A stretch of 64,000 bases of DNA, taken from Siphonodentalium dalli (Eukaryota > Mollusca > Scaphopoda > Gadilida > Siphonodentaliidae). The notes beneath the pieces are model-generated. The model did not search any database and was not told where the DNA came from. It was given only the letters and a program-made list of their open reading frames with translations. Shown piece by piece: positions 11,222 to 22,959 of this stretch. The stretch is taken from contig CP136065.1 in assembly GCA_032622095.1 (NCBI GenBank), positions 206,560,151 through 206,624,150 of the forward strand, read 5' to 3'. Position 1 is the stretch's first letter. Each line of letters begins with the position of its first letter. A program made the position numbers and the translations under genes.

Positions 11222-14200
11222 CAACTTCTACAAGCCAACTTGCATTTGCAGCGTATGAATTATAATAGTGTTTATGGTGCAGGATCTAGGTCGGTCATAA
11301 TTGGAACTAAATGCGAATTCTGAATATACCATCACTGGGGTCGATAGTAGTGTTCCCCAGGGTTTTCCAGATAACCACTTGCAAATGCACATGTGAATTA
11401 TGGAAATAGGCGTTCGTTCTGTTGATGGTAATTTCGGCGGATCTAAGGAGACTCTTGTCGAGGATACCGTCTCCATAAATGTGGTGACCCTGCTTTCCAG
11501 CATATAAGTCTTGAACAGATTCACTCCCGCCTCGCCAACTTTACTTTTGTCAGCAGTGGTATCGTTCACAATGGATTGTATCCGCTGTATTTCGGGGGTC
11601 TCGATCTTTTTAGGAGACCGGGTTTGCCCTGGTCATATGTAGCAGATGTTGTGTCACACCCAGCCCAGGCGTGGATAAAGAGAATATGCGCCGCGTTGGC
11701 TTTGGCGACCTTCTGCACAATATCGAGTATTTTCCATTTTGCTATACCACCCTTGATTGTCTTCCGTGCTTCTGAAACAAAATAAATATCTGCCATGTCT
11801 TCAACCCAATGGTACAACAGAAGAATTAGCAGATCCGTATCATCTGCAGCCATAATAACGTCGGTCCCACGAGATGCAAACTCAAGGGCGGACGACACTA
11901 TCATCGTTCCGCATCACCACTGCTGTTGCGTACCATTTGTCCATCATATATCGGCAATCGGTCCAACAGCTTGATAAACTGACTTTTGTTTTTATAAAAA
12001 TGCCTCCGGAATATAATGGGTCTCCACATTCTCAGATAAACGAATATCGACACAAGACTTTCCGACTGGTCTGTTGTGCTCGTGGTCCTCGATGACCGGA
12101 CCAAGTTCATAACCATCGAAAACAACGCAAGAATTTAGGTACTTGGATCGAACATAGCAGACATATTGGCTAGCAATTACAATGTAAGTGGATTTTTTTG
12201 CCAACTTGACACGATGCAACAGAACCCCACCGTCAACAACATGCATAGCAATAGGTGGGAGGTTTGTCTGTTGAAAATAATCAGTGAGAGCTTTGGCCAA
12301 TTGTGATTTAATTGGCTTTCTCATTAAATTGTCCTTAAACGATGATGTGGGTACTGCAGTTAGTTCATATTTGAAATATTTTGCCATATTCTACTTTCGT
12401 TGTGGAAGATAATTGTCGCTTTAATGTGCACTTTTTATTATACATCTGAACTCCCGACTGAAGACTGTCCAGAGCTTTGATATGTTCGCTCTTTTCTATG
12501 TACGATATCGCAACACTCAATTCATCTATCTGTATCTTGTATTTTCATGCCCACTCTTTCTGTCTGATCGCAGTTCACACCGTCACCATCTGCAGCTGTG
12601 AGGGAATGCAACTTGGTTTCGTTCATATCGAATGGCTCATGGTCAGCGAACCACTCGAATTCTTCTTGAGGTACCAGTTCAATATGCTGCTGGCTGGTGT
12701 TGTGTTTGGCGCGTGTCATGTTTGTCATTGATCCGTGTATTTCTGCACACTTGTGCATACTGTACACCCACTGCTGACGGACAGAATGTCATACCCCTCC
12801 CCTTGTCAGACCACATATTCTCTTAATCTACCTGATTAGGACCTGTTCTATAATTAAATCGGTCGACAGACCTGCCCAAAAGCTGTTGCTACTACGAAAA
12901 ACGTGGAAGCGGTGTTCTGCAAATGACTCACAACCAAAATGGATACGTCAACGATAGCTCAATCATCAGCTGGAGATAGAGGTGGCAGCTATTCGCATAA
13001 TGTATGTGTCAGGTGGCAGCAAAACGATTTAGCATCCTTCCTGTCGTGAGGAGATGTAAATGCTATTCTCCTGTTCTCTCAGCTCGTGTAAAATCTTTTA
13101 GAGTTTGTACATAATTGACATACTGCAGCCATAGTCTTTCTGTTGTTGATTTATCTGCAAGCAATGTTTTGTATTCAGCCAAAGATTATTCGAGCCTGAT
13201 CATTTCATCTGGAAGAGCATCACCTGGAAAACGTATGTTTCTTTGTTCAACATCATTATTCAGTTTCTACAGCGCTTAGTCTATGTAATTGTTCAGTTGT
13301 ATTCGGAAATTGTTCACATGCTTCATTTTCTGGGGGGGGGGGAGATGTGTATTCTTCGTCCTGGTGATGTGTCGACGTGTGTGGCTGATCAGCTTCTGGT
13401 TGGTCTGTGTCAGTAATTGAAACATGAAACGATGGTACCACTTCTCTTACTAATTTGTTGACCAGGACCGCTTATACTAGGAAATGACCACGTAAAGCTC
13501 GTGACATTGCTTTACCAGAGACCATTTGCTGAACTGCATTTGGGCCATATACCCTTTCTAATGCCTCTTCCAGCCCAGAGCCTTTCATCATGGGACAAAT
13601 GCTTTCCAAAAGCTCATCATGACGTGAGAGCAACCGAGTCTACAGACTACATTCATAGACCTGGAAGTGCTTATTCCAACCGCCTTGAGCCACAAGGGCT
13701 GATATCAAATGTCAAGCAAGGGGTCGAGATATGTAAGTTGTTGGCCTGACTCTGGATGAAAACCAATGTCGAATAGATACAGTCTTCATCTGATGGATTC
13801 AAATCAATTATCGGCAAAAACAAAACTTCCGATTTCTTGGAAGGACCACTGCCAGAATCAGTGGATATATTCTGCATATATAAAATCCAATTGGGCCATA
13901 GGTTTGATCGCGTTTCTGAATAGCCACCCAGAATTCCAGAGCAAATCTGAATTCATATCGGGGGGGCAATGTATGGGGGGTCTGTAACTGAAGAAGAGGT
14001 TTGTATGTAACTGTTGATAGACCCTTCTGTTGACAGTTGGCATATTGCTAAATAGGTACCTCTTTGTCTTTTGACAGTTTCGGCCACATTTGGACGTTTT
14101 TGTCTAATGACTACTTGTGACTCCAGACGGAGTGGCGAACCCTTATTTTGGGGTGCATAAGGCAATTATTCCCATCCCATGAAATGTCCCATGACCATCT

Positions 14201-15240
14201 AGATTGGCAACATTGTGGTCCACATTATCTGCGACCCATTGCGTGAAGGAGCCACGGATATATTCACTTGGAAGACTGTAACGATATTGGGCATGAATTA
14301 CTCACTGTGTGTACCTCTCAGCTTCGTCATATGTTATCGAGAAACCTAACCGATATAGTTCTGTGACAAGACAGACATTTGGATCCAAACATATGATCCA
14401 TTTCAACGCCAATGCCAAATATAGTCTGTGCCAGCACTGATTTTGGTCATGTGGATTGAATTATAGAATGTCCAATACTGATATGCTTCAATTCTGAAGG
14501 AATCAGGACTTCCAACAGATATAATAATATGAGATGGTATCCAGCTCTTTCCTCGTCCAATGTTGGTTATGTCCTCGATTGTAGGGTATGAATTAGTATA
14601 CTTCATCTCCCTCAATTGTGCTCGAATGATCTCAGCTGGTGTCATAATTATTCTCTCGGTTTCTTCCTCAATGTCAGTTTTATTTTCGGCGTACAACTTC
14701 TCGTTGATAATAAAGCTAGCCATGTTTCTGAAGCATATCACGTTGCTCCGACCCCGGACTTTGGCAAAAAATATATAAGACCCCCATATTGATGCTGTAG
14801 TCTTTCTCTCAACCATTTTTGCATGTAAACTTCGCCCCTCAGAGAATTCTACCATCTTATCATAAAGTTAAAATAGCATACACAGCTCCGCACCAGCTTC
14901 TGATTCAATCCATGCACATACCGGATACCATTTGAAACAATTGTTGTCTTGCACTGTCTGTTTTTCTGCCGATCCGTTTCCTTTCAGATGGATTCGGGCT
15001 TATCTCCTTGTTCAACGTAAACGAGACAGACACATGCTATGGTAGACAGCGTCAGCTGCAACCAGATCGGTACAACCATGAACCCTTTCCTGGACCTCAA
15101 AACTCATCGAATCCCCCTTTCTGCACAACAATCTAATAAACTCTCACGCAAACCTATGTTACTCTCTGCGAAATTTCGACGGCAAATTTGGTGTACCAAA
15201 ACTTTCCATATGGGCGTTGTTCTGAGGCGACGATTTGGGT
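11222..15240 (-). pseudogene. Relic of a large unnamed invertebrate protein family with a PIN/FEN1-like C-terminal region
   Basis: Read from 15240 downward, minus-strand fragments fall in the order I associate with a large uncharacterised protein recurrent in coral, mollusc and deuterostome annotations. VAADAVYHSMCL lies near 15050. GRSNVICFRNMA and a TDIEEETERII block lie in 14403-14855. FLPIIDLNPSDEDCIYST lies in 13671-13877. A VYGPNAVQQMVSGKAM block lies near 13550, LTAADGDGVNCD in 12522-12767, and VVDGGVLLH then VFDGYELGP in 11992-12387. ADDTDLLILLLYHW and AGCDTTSATY lie in 11566-11904. A CKCKLACRS tail ends near 11229. The acidic ADDTDLL and GCDTTS motifs recall PIN/FEN1-type nuclease folds; that is my inference. 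Frames change repeatedly and stops occur (for example after IMTDLDPAP near 11270), so it is not functional. Link to a transposon is possible but unshown. Confidence 0.7.
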
Positions 15241-15249
15241 GTGCCCACG

Positions 15250-17780
15250 TTATTCCAATGCGTTCAGTCAATTTACCTTCGGTTTCCAGCCATCGCTAAT
15301 AGGTCCAATAATTTACAGGCATGGTATACCAATGGTTTTCGGCAATGGCCTACATGGTTCAAGAGCTGCAGAAATTCACAAGGCACATTAAAAACAAGAA
15401 ATCGTTAAAAACTCATATTTGTAACTGCCATTTATAAATTTAGATAAAGAATTATATAAAAGATGATCTGAAAACAAGAATCCCAAAATATGGTATAAAT
15501 GATTGTGTCAATAATATCATGAGAACATACAATATTAATGCACAACAACCAGTGGAGAAAGTATTAATTACAAGTTATGAAAAATCAGCAAAACGTCGAT
15601 CAGACAATATTGCAAACAAAGACAAACCCAATAAACTTCAACTATTTGGCAACGTATACTAAAAAATGGATTGTCAGAAATATTCCACCTGTAACGTCCC
15701 AAAATTAAATACCAAGAATTTAACGACAAAAAGAGGGGTAGTGCTCATACGTTAGATATTGAAACCTAAAGATACAAAAATCCCATGCCTGTGTGACACT
15801 CCCATGTTTTCTTTTCACTAAGTAAGAACTCTTAGACATGATGAATTTTATTCAACACCAATAAACATGTACATGAGCAGTCACGGACTAAATAGATTGC
15901 ATCTCCTCTCTTAGCGTGCGTGGAAGATAGTGAATCTCTCTGTTGAGAACAAGGAATTTCGATAAACTGGATCCCTTTGTCTCAACGTTCAGTCACACCG
16001 ATTGGTCAAGCCAGAAGACAATGGACCGGCGCTTAGAGACTCGATGAGACAATGGTTCCTGGAAATTACAAACTAAAGACTTTTAACATACTCACGGCTG
16101 ACCAGCTGTTATTGGATAGTGTTACACCTGATAGAGATGATAGAAAGTGTTCACACTGTAACAGGAAATAAGACGAATAACACTGTGTTCTACATTGTGA
16201 CAAGTATCACGCTGGCGAGAAGACTTGAACAACGGGACAATGTTACGATTTTATGTCGACACACCTCAGAAAGTCGGAGAGTATTACAAAAATACAACCT
16301 ATCTTTCCTACCAGATGCGTTTGGGACATTTTGGGAGATAACCATCTGTGGAATGCATTCTTCCATTTGTCTAAGTTATGTGTCATATTTGTGAAAAACA
16401 TATTCGAAATATTAATTTAATTAATTTCTCTCTCTTTTACGATTTTCATCGTTTATTGATGGCTTTCTGATCACTCTCAGAGAGTATTTAATATATCATA
16501 AGATAGATGAACTTCGTGGCTTTCTCACATGTGAAAACCAGTTGTTTTAACTAGATGAAACCTGGGCAAATAGTGTGTGTTTTGAAAGTTGGTATTTTCA
16601 TGTTCGGAGTCCGAACATACATTCATTGTCTACGATCGCTGTAGATTGAATTCCGAATAAGAATCTCAAATAATATGGCCGTCATGCAGCAGACGATATG
16701 AAACTGAAGGCACCAGAATGCGCATGCTCGGCAGACTATATGAAACTGAAGGCACCACAATGCGCATGCTCGACGATCTTACAGAATTATGTGTAACAAA
16801 ATATACACAATATGTGCAGAACGGCCCTTGGTCCATGTATTTATATATATGGAAAACTACACATTGCTGTGTGTATTAAGCTGGTTTACACATTTGATGT
16901 GTAATCGTTTCTACACACGTGTGCCACCCACCCTAACAAAGAATAGTACTTGCATTGTCACCTCAATGAACATACCGTACAGACTGGTTATTTGGCAAGG
17001 AAACACCCTGGATTAAATCCAGAACTTTTAAAGAAGGAGAAACAGCATTTTGTTGTCCATGGTGATTATGGATTAGTTATCGAGGAATGCCATGGAACAA
17101 AACCTCGGAGAAATTCTTCACAGGAAGTCTTGGCACCTATCTAAAACACAATAAATCACGGAGACTGTCTCTGGACCTTTGCCCCCCCCGTATATGACAA
17201 ACTGGCAGAATTCAACCACGAGGACATGTTCATAGAGTTTATATAGTTTAGCAGCCTGCTTTTGAACACAATTTATTATTACCCCCACATCATTATATTG
17301 CATACTTGTTATTCCTGGATAGTGTTAGATGGTTCGAATATCAAACTACTTGCCAAATGCGATACAATCCTTCAACGATACTGTTCAGGCAAATAGGATT
17401 CAGGATTTGTCGCGGAAAATTCATCAGGTGCTTGTCAGACAGAGTACGGGGTCTGGATTAAAAATTATGTAAATTGTGCTCAAGAATAGCAAATGACAAC
17501 TCATCGCGTGGTCGAATGCCCTCCGTATTTGTTGGCTGTGTTTTTAACAAAGTTATGCCTTTCAGTTCGCAAATATCATGATCAGTATTCATTTAACAGA
17601 ACATAACATCGCGAAATAAACCTATGCGCGTGGTTCCCAAATCCGATGTGCGTGGTTCAAACACATTCAGCTTACCCATTGTGTGAGTTCCCGCCGAGCA
17701 CATACCCCGGGTTTGTTACCTTGGGATTTTGTGGGATAACCTGTTTCACATATTGTACTGTTCATCATCGTATCAAGGGA
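15250..17780. other. Intergenic stretch with one short tandem duplication
   Basis: No recognised gene. A 42-bp unit containing ATGAAACTGAAGGCACCA and GCGCATGCTCG is present twice head to tail at 16689-16730 and 16731-16772, with two differences. An open stretch without an obvious start at about 15443-15660 (plus strand) matches nothing I recognise. Confidence 0.5.
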
Positions 17781-17782
17781 GA

Positions 17783-18241
17783 TATGTGACCCGCCATATC
17801 AAATCCAGTCGTAAGTCGGGATTGTTTTTACCCTGTGCCAATGCATTCTCTTATATATGCGAGTCGACCATCGCCTCGCATATATAAGAGAATGCTTTGG
17901 CCTAACAATTTTTTATCATTTAAAAAAAAAAAAATGTTTCTTACAATTTTTAGGACATAAAATAAAAAACATCCATTACCCTGCAGGGAGCCCCACACAT
18001 ATATAGAAGCATATAGAAGAGTGTCGTCTGCTCATGTTTGTCTGGGGCTCTGTATGGGTGAAATTATAAAATTATTAAAGAATACAAGAACAAATTATTA
18101 AAATTGTAAAAAATTGTTAGGCCAATGCATTCTCTTATATATGCGAGGCGACCTATGGTCGACTCGCATATATAAGAGAATGCATTGGCACAGGGTAAAA
18201 AATCCCGACTTACGACTGGATTTGATATGGCGGGTCACATA
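17783..18241. mobile_element. Hairpin-bearing MITE, family A, intact copy
   Basis: A 459-bp inverted-repeat element. Both ends read TATGTGACCCGCCATATC inward, and the terminal repeats extend through AAATCCAGTCG and TACCCTGTGCC. Immediately inside each terminus sits a self-complementary hairpin of about 70 bp with arms AATGCATTCTCTTATATATG. Each end can therefore fold on itself as well as pair with the other. The core contains another small inverted repeat (GAGCCCCACACA and TGTCTGGGGCTC). Flanks are compatible with a TA target duplication. No coding capacity. A second copy is at 20611-21589. Confidence 0.85.
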
Positions 18242-19060
18242 TTTGTGCTATACGATGAGCGTGATAGGTTGCATCCAGGTCAACAGATGACTGCGTGGAG
18301 ACCCATTCAACTAGAACATTTACACACGCTTGGGAAATATTTGTAACGTATCACACTATTATACTAACTAATTTGAGTAAATGCCGACGTTTTCGCCATT
18401 GTTCACTAGAAATATAATCTATCTGCAATATGAGCTCGCAAACTATCCGAAAAGTAGCAAATTGTGTGGGTATATATGGCAATGCATTCGCCAAAAGTCT
18501 GTCATCTGTCCCGCTGTGCGACGTCCGCACCCGGTGTGTGAGTTCACGTATGACCAGCGTGAGTATACAGAGCATAGAAATGTCATATTAAAAACAATTT
18601 GACATTATTATCGTCATCGAACTCATGGCTTCCACATTAACATTTAGAAAATCCTCTTAAGCACAGACAGTGAAATCAGCAAGAGTTTTATCTGAGTTTA
18701 TGAGACAACCAGCAGGGTTACCCGGTGTTGCTCAGGTCAAAAAGTAAACGAAGCTTTTATATGTTTCCTATCGGCAACTATGAACTACGCCGTTAGATGA
18801 AACAAAATGCTTATTACATACTTTGAAAGCTCAGTAGAATGTTGTTGCCCTTTACCAATCATCGTCCCTGAATCCGATTGTGTCACATTGAGCCATGCAC
18901 ATCATTATATTGTTCATATCGTGTACATTGTGGGGGTAATATCCGCTTCTGTTGCCCAGTGGAGTGAGTTTCAAATCAAGCGACAACCTTTTAGAGTCTT
19001 TTAATGATCAATATGAGATATGGGGTATGGAAAATTCGCGCATTTTTGTAATATACTAAA
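18242..19060. other. Intergenic stretch, no gene seen
   Basis: No coding or RNA gene recognised. Overlapping short open frames occur on both strands near 18351-18602. They carry no domain. Confidence 0.5.
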
Positions 19061-19065
19061 AAACT

Positions 19066-19645
19066 TGTTCATCTCTGATTCTCAGTCGACTTGACTATTG
19101 CAACTCTCGTTTGACTGGTATACCATCTACCCAAATTACCAGGCTTCAGCGTCTGCAACACACTGCTGCAAGGATAGTTCTGTGTCGTAAAAGATCTGAC
19201 GACATAGATGAAATGTTGCAAGAATTACATTGGCTACCTGTGACAGATAGGATTATTTATAAACTTGTTACATATGCATATCAAGCAACCCATGACTCAA
19301 AAGCTCTTCCAGCATACTTCCGTGATATCCTTGTTCCGTATGTCCCACACCGATCACTTCGTTCAGAGGACAAACTTCTTTTGACACCATCTGGTGCTAA
19401 TTTGATCACGGTTGGCTACCGATCTTTCAAAGTAACATGCGCAAATGCATGGAATCCTCTGCCATTGAACATAAAAGAGTCACCATCTCTTGACGACTTT
19501 AAAAAGTCATTGAAAACTTACTTGTTTGCGCGGCGTTTCAGAAAATAACTTTGAAATTGTGTATATTTATATTTCATGTTTATGTTTATGTCAAGCGCTT
19601 AGGGCCCGCTTTTTGAGGAAACGCGCTATACAAATATTATTATTA
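19066..19645 (+). pseudogene. 3' end of a CR1/L2-type LINE (RT C-terminus plus tail)
   Basis: An open frame to 19548 carries the conserved RT C-terminal blocks of CR1/L2-like LINEs. SRLDYCNSRLTGIP at about 19084-19125 is followed by LQRLQHTAARIV, LHWLPVTDRIIYK, LPAYFRDILVPY, RSLRSEDKLLL and AWNPLPLNIKESPSL, ending near LKTYLFARRF. The stop is followed by a short 3' region with AAGCGCTTAGGGCCCG and CGCGCTATACAAATATTATT, ending in an ATT microsatellite, the usual tail of this group. The 5' part is missing, as expected for 5' truncation on insertion. The surviving frame is unusually clean, which suggests a moderately young insertion. Confidence 0.85.
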
Positions 19646-19649
19646 TTAA

Positions 19650-20610
19650 TATATCTACAACAATGACTGAATACATCGCAACGACTGAAGCGGCATAATA
19701 AAAGAGGAATTTGATTACAATCGGTTGTTTAACTCGTGTCTATTAGATCTCACCGCAACTAAAATGCGTTTGCAGTACTGCAATGATTATTCTTATTAGT
19801 TTATTGCAGGAACCATTTTCACATAGTCTTGCTGGGCGTCCGTCAGTTGGAAATTGTCGATTTTTCCTCTCATTTCTGTATGTTAACAAACGTACAGGTT
19901 ATTAAGCCAATTTTAAAGCCAACATACTGGACAAGGACGATATAGCCAGCTGTTGCGTCCATCATGCAAGTGTATACAGAGTAATATATCACAGTGAGTA
20001 CACACGACCTTCACTATTACTGAGTGTCCATTTCACCCAGATACCCAAATGGTAAATTCACCCTGATGTTATTTTCTTTGGGATGGCTGATTGTGATTTT
20101 TTAGATTAGCTAAATTGCATGGAAAAACAGGTTCATTTAACATATCAGATAATTCACTCGCGTGCACGAAGGAATGCGTTCATAGTTTTTGGTAAACCCT
20201 TGTCTTTCTGAATATTTATGCTTTTCATGACTCATCGTGTAGTTATCTGGATGTACTCTTTGGAAACTATGGTCTTTTCCGAATAGCACCGACAAATCTA
20301 ACATACGGATTGTTCTCACATTTCAAGAGGATGTCATGTTTTAATATAACAGCATTTGGCGATGATGAGAGAAAATCTATACATTCATCATGGCGGAAGG
20401 TGCAATTTCGAAATCTGTAAACTACACCATTAGACTCATGATATAACGCGAAAGCCTACAAGTATGTTTGGATATTATGTGCGATAAAGTGTTTTTATTA
20501 ATCATGGTGTTCATCCACAGCCTCCGCCCTTGACTACGGTGTTGCCACTTTGACAACATTAAATAACAACAGTAGGCTGTCTCGTCTCTATACTGGAGGT
20601 GGCTATATAA
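19650..20610. other. Intergenic stretch, no gene seen
   Basis: No coding or RNA gene recognised. The word AAACTACACCATTAGACTC near 20418 belongs to the degenerate repeat that reappears at 21.6-22.2 kb. Confidence 0.45.
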
Positions 20611-21589
20611 TATGTGACCCACCATATCAAATCCAGTCGGAAGTCGGGATTTTTTTTACCCTGTGCCAATGCATTCTCTTATATATGCGAGTTGACCATA
20701 GGTCGCCTCGCATATATAAGAGAATGCATTGGCTTAAAGATGGATTATCTCTTTAAATAAATTGTTTTAAATAGTTGCGTGGGTATAAAATAATAGATAT
20801 GAACTGAAGACCTATGTCCGGAAAAGCTTCTATCAATTAATATTGATTTTATTTCGAATTTTAAATCGGGCCCGTTTATGTTACTATTTTTAGAACCGAC
20901 CATTCGGATGAGACCGTATTGCGATATAGAGCACTGGGCTGTTCCTACGGCTACGCAACGAATGTCAAATGTCACAGATTGGTTGTTTGTATTGTTTTGT
21001 TCCACAGATAATGAGTATAATTAACGTTTATTTGTGACAAAATTGCACAATATAATTTCTGGTCTCTGTTAACAGTAACCACTATTGTTCGTTAGCTGAA
21101 CAAACAAACCTTTTTAGACCAGAAAATATTCGAAATAAAATAAATATTAATCGATAGAAGCATTTCCGGACAGGAGTCTTCGATTCAAATCTAATATTTT
21201 ATACCCCGGTAACTATATAATACATGTTCACAAAGAGATAATCCACCTTTAACAATTTTTTATCATGTTTTTTAAATAAATGTTTCTTACAATTTTTAGG
21301 ACATAAAATAAAAAAACATCCATTACCCTGCAGGGAGCCCCACACATATATAGAAACACATAGAAGAGTGTCGTCTGCTCATGTTTGTCTGGGGCTCTGT
21401 ATGGGTGAAATTATAAAATTGTTAAAGAATACAAGAACAAATTATTAAAATTGTAAAAAATTGTTAGGCCAATGCATTCTCTTATATATGCGAGGCGACC
21501 TATGGTAGACTCGCATATATAAGATAATGCATTGGCACAGGGTAAAAAAATCCAGACTTCCGACTGGATTTGATATGGCGGGTCACATA
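20611..21589. mobile_element. Hairpin-bearing MITE, family A, split by a second element
   Basis: Same termini (TATGTGACCC ... GGGTCACATA) and same subterminal hairpins as 17783-18241. Another element (20738-21248) interrupts the copy just inside the left hairpin. After removal of that insert and one TTAA, about 464 bp remain, close to the 459 bp of the uninterrupted copy. The core (CCCTGCAGGGAGCCCC and its flanks) matches the first copy nearly base for base, so the two copies are recent relatives. Confidence 0.85.
20738..21248. mobile_element. TTAA-target MITE nested inside the hairpin MITE
   Basis: A 511-bp insert flanked by TTAA on both sides (20734-20737 and 21249-21252). The ends are inverted repeats: AGATGGATTATCTCTTT on the left, and the complement of AAAGAGATAATCCACCT on the right, with one mismatch in 17. 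The uninterrupted copy at 17783 shows the unfilled site as GGCCTAACAATTTT. A TTAA duplication is the signature of piggyBac-type transposition. No coding capacity is evident. Confidence 0.85.
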
Positions 21590-21639
21590 TACGTGTGGTG
21601 GAAATTATCTATAGAGAAATTTTTATCGATGTTGTCACA

Positions 21640-22160
21640 AAGTGCCTCTCACCAAACCCCATATGTGAACCAGACGGTCCGAGCTTGGAAAATTTAAACT
21701 ACACCATTAGGCTCCTCATATATAAGGAAGGTACACATACAGAAGTTTCTTGGAAATCGGCGACAAAATGTTTTATCAATTTTTCTGTCCCTAACTCAAG
21801 CTCCATCGCTGACCCGGACGGCACAACTTTATAATATATGAACTGCATCATTAAGCGCATCGTGTATCACGGACATACATATATATATATATATAATTTT
21901 GTTGGATCTCGGTGGGAATAATTATTAATTTAGTCACCACTCCCCAACGCCATCCCTGACCTGGACGTCATCACTTGTGTACATGTATCCGTAAACCACA
22001 TACTTATGTCATTGAGATGACTGTATTGAATGGAATCGGTGTTCATCGATATTAGTGTCCACCTCCTTTACCATCCCTGACTCAATCACCTGGCGTCAGT
22101 TTAGAAAATGTTTGACTGCACCAATATTTAGACCCATTTGGTAACCTTTAAATTGCCACA
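21640..22160. repeat. Degenerate tandem repeat, about 140-bp period
   Basis: Diverged units share CCATCCCTGACYYGGACG-type words and a following ACTGCACCATTAGRC-type word (near 21695, 21840 and 22110). Single related words occur at about 20418 and 23208. An ancient satellite or a decayed dispersed repeat is likely. The open frame 21595-21834 is a translation of it. Confidence 0.4.
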
Positions 22161-22310
22161 TGATTTATATAGCGGACAGAAAGACATTCGCAAACATGGA
22201 TATATATTAAATACACAAACACAGAAGCAAATGAACTATGTATAACATTTTTTGCTAGCTCACTATGAATCCCATGATTACCATCCCCATATATAGAGGA
22301 TATGAAATGA

Positions 22311-22430
22311 GTGTTTCTCTCATATGATATTTATGAAACGAGTCTAAGAATTTTCAGTTTTCTCGAGCCTCTGGCGAGAGAAAACTGAAAATTCGTGACG
22401 AGTTTCATAAATATCATATGAGAGAAACAC
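22311..22430. repeat. Long near-perfect hairpin
   Basis: GTGTTTCTCTCATATGATA on the left pairs with TATCATATGAGAGAAACAC on the right. The arms are about 57 bp each, closing on TCTCG / CGAGA around a short loop. The words next to it (CGAATTACATATTCTATTTA at 22429) recur near 22668, so the hairpin may be one end of a larger decayed element reaching about 22.95 kb. Confidence 0.75.
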
Positions 22431-22959
22431 GAATTACATATTCTATTTATCATATGACACCTATAAATTGATTATGATGTCCAAAACGCACACAAATCAC
22501 TAAATAGTTATATGACATCGGCAGCAAAAGGTTAATGTGACGTCACTTCATTGCACCGGAAGCCCAATTACACCTGGTGAACTAGCAGAAATAATATGCA
22601 CGCGAAGATATAGTGCGCTATACTGTTCTCAGTTTGTGACATTATATCGTATGTTTATTAGATAAATACGAATTACATATTCTATTTATCGTATAACAAT
22701 GTCCAAAACTAAATATTTTAAGATTATAATTGCGAGAATTTCGGCATCGCGTTGATTGACGCGCACGAATTTGACCTGCATTTAGTTAGAGATGCGGCTC
22801 GGCACAGGCTGCCATTCAGCCAATCAGAACACACTTTTTGTCAACAAACCAATCAAATTATCGGAAGGTGATATGAACTAGTAGTTCATATGAAATTGAT
22901 TTATGACATACTTTCCAACGTAAATAATGATTGAGTCATATGATAAATATATATATGAC

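Noticed and set aside
15443-15660. Open stretch on the plus strand containing GINDCVNNIMRTYNI
   Set aside because: No start codon context, splice signals or known family; recorded only as a possible fragment.
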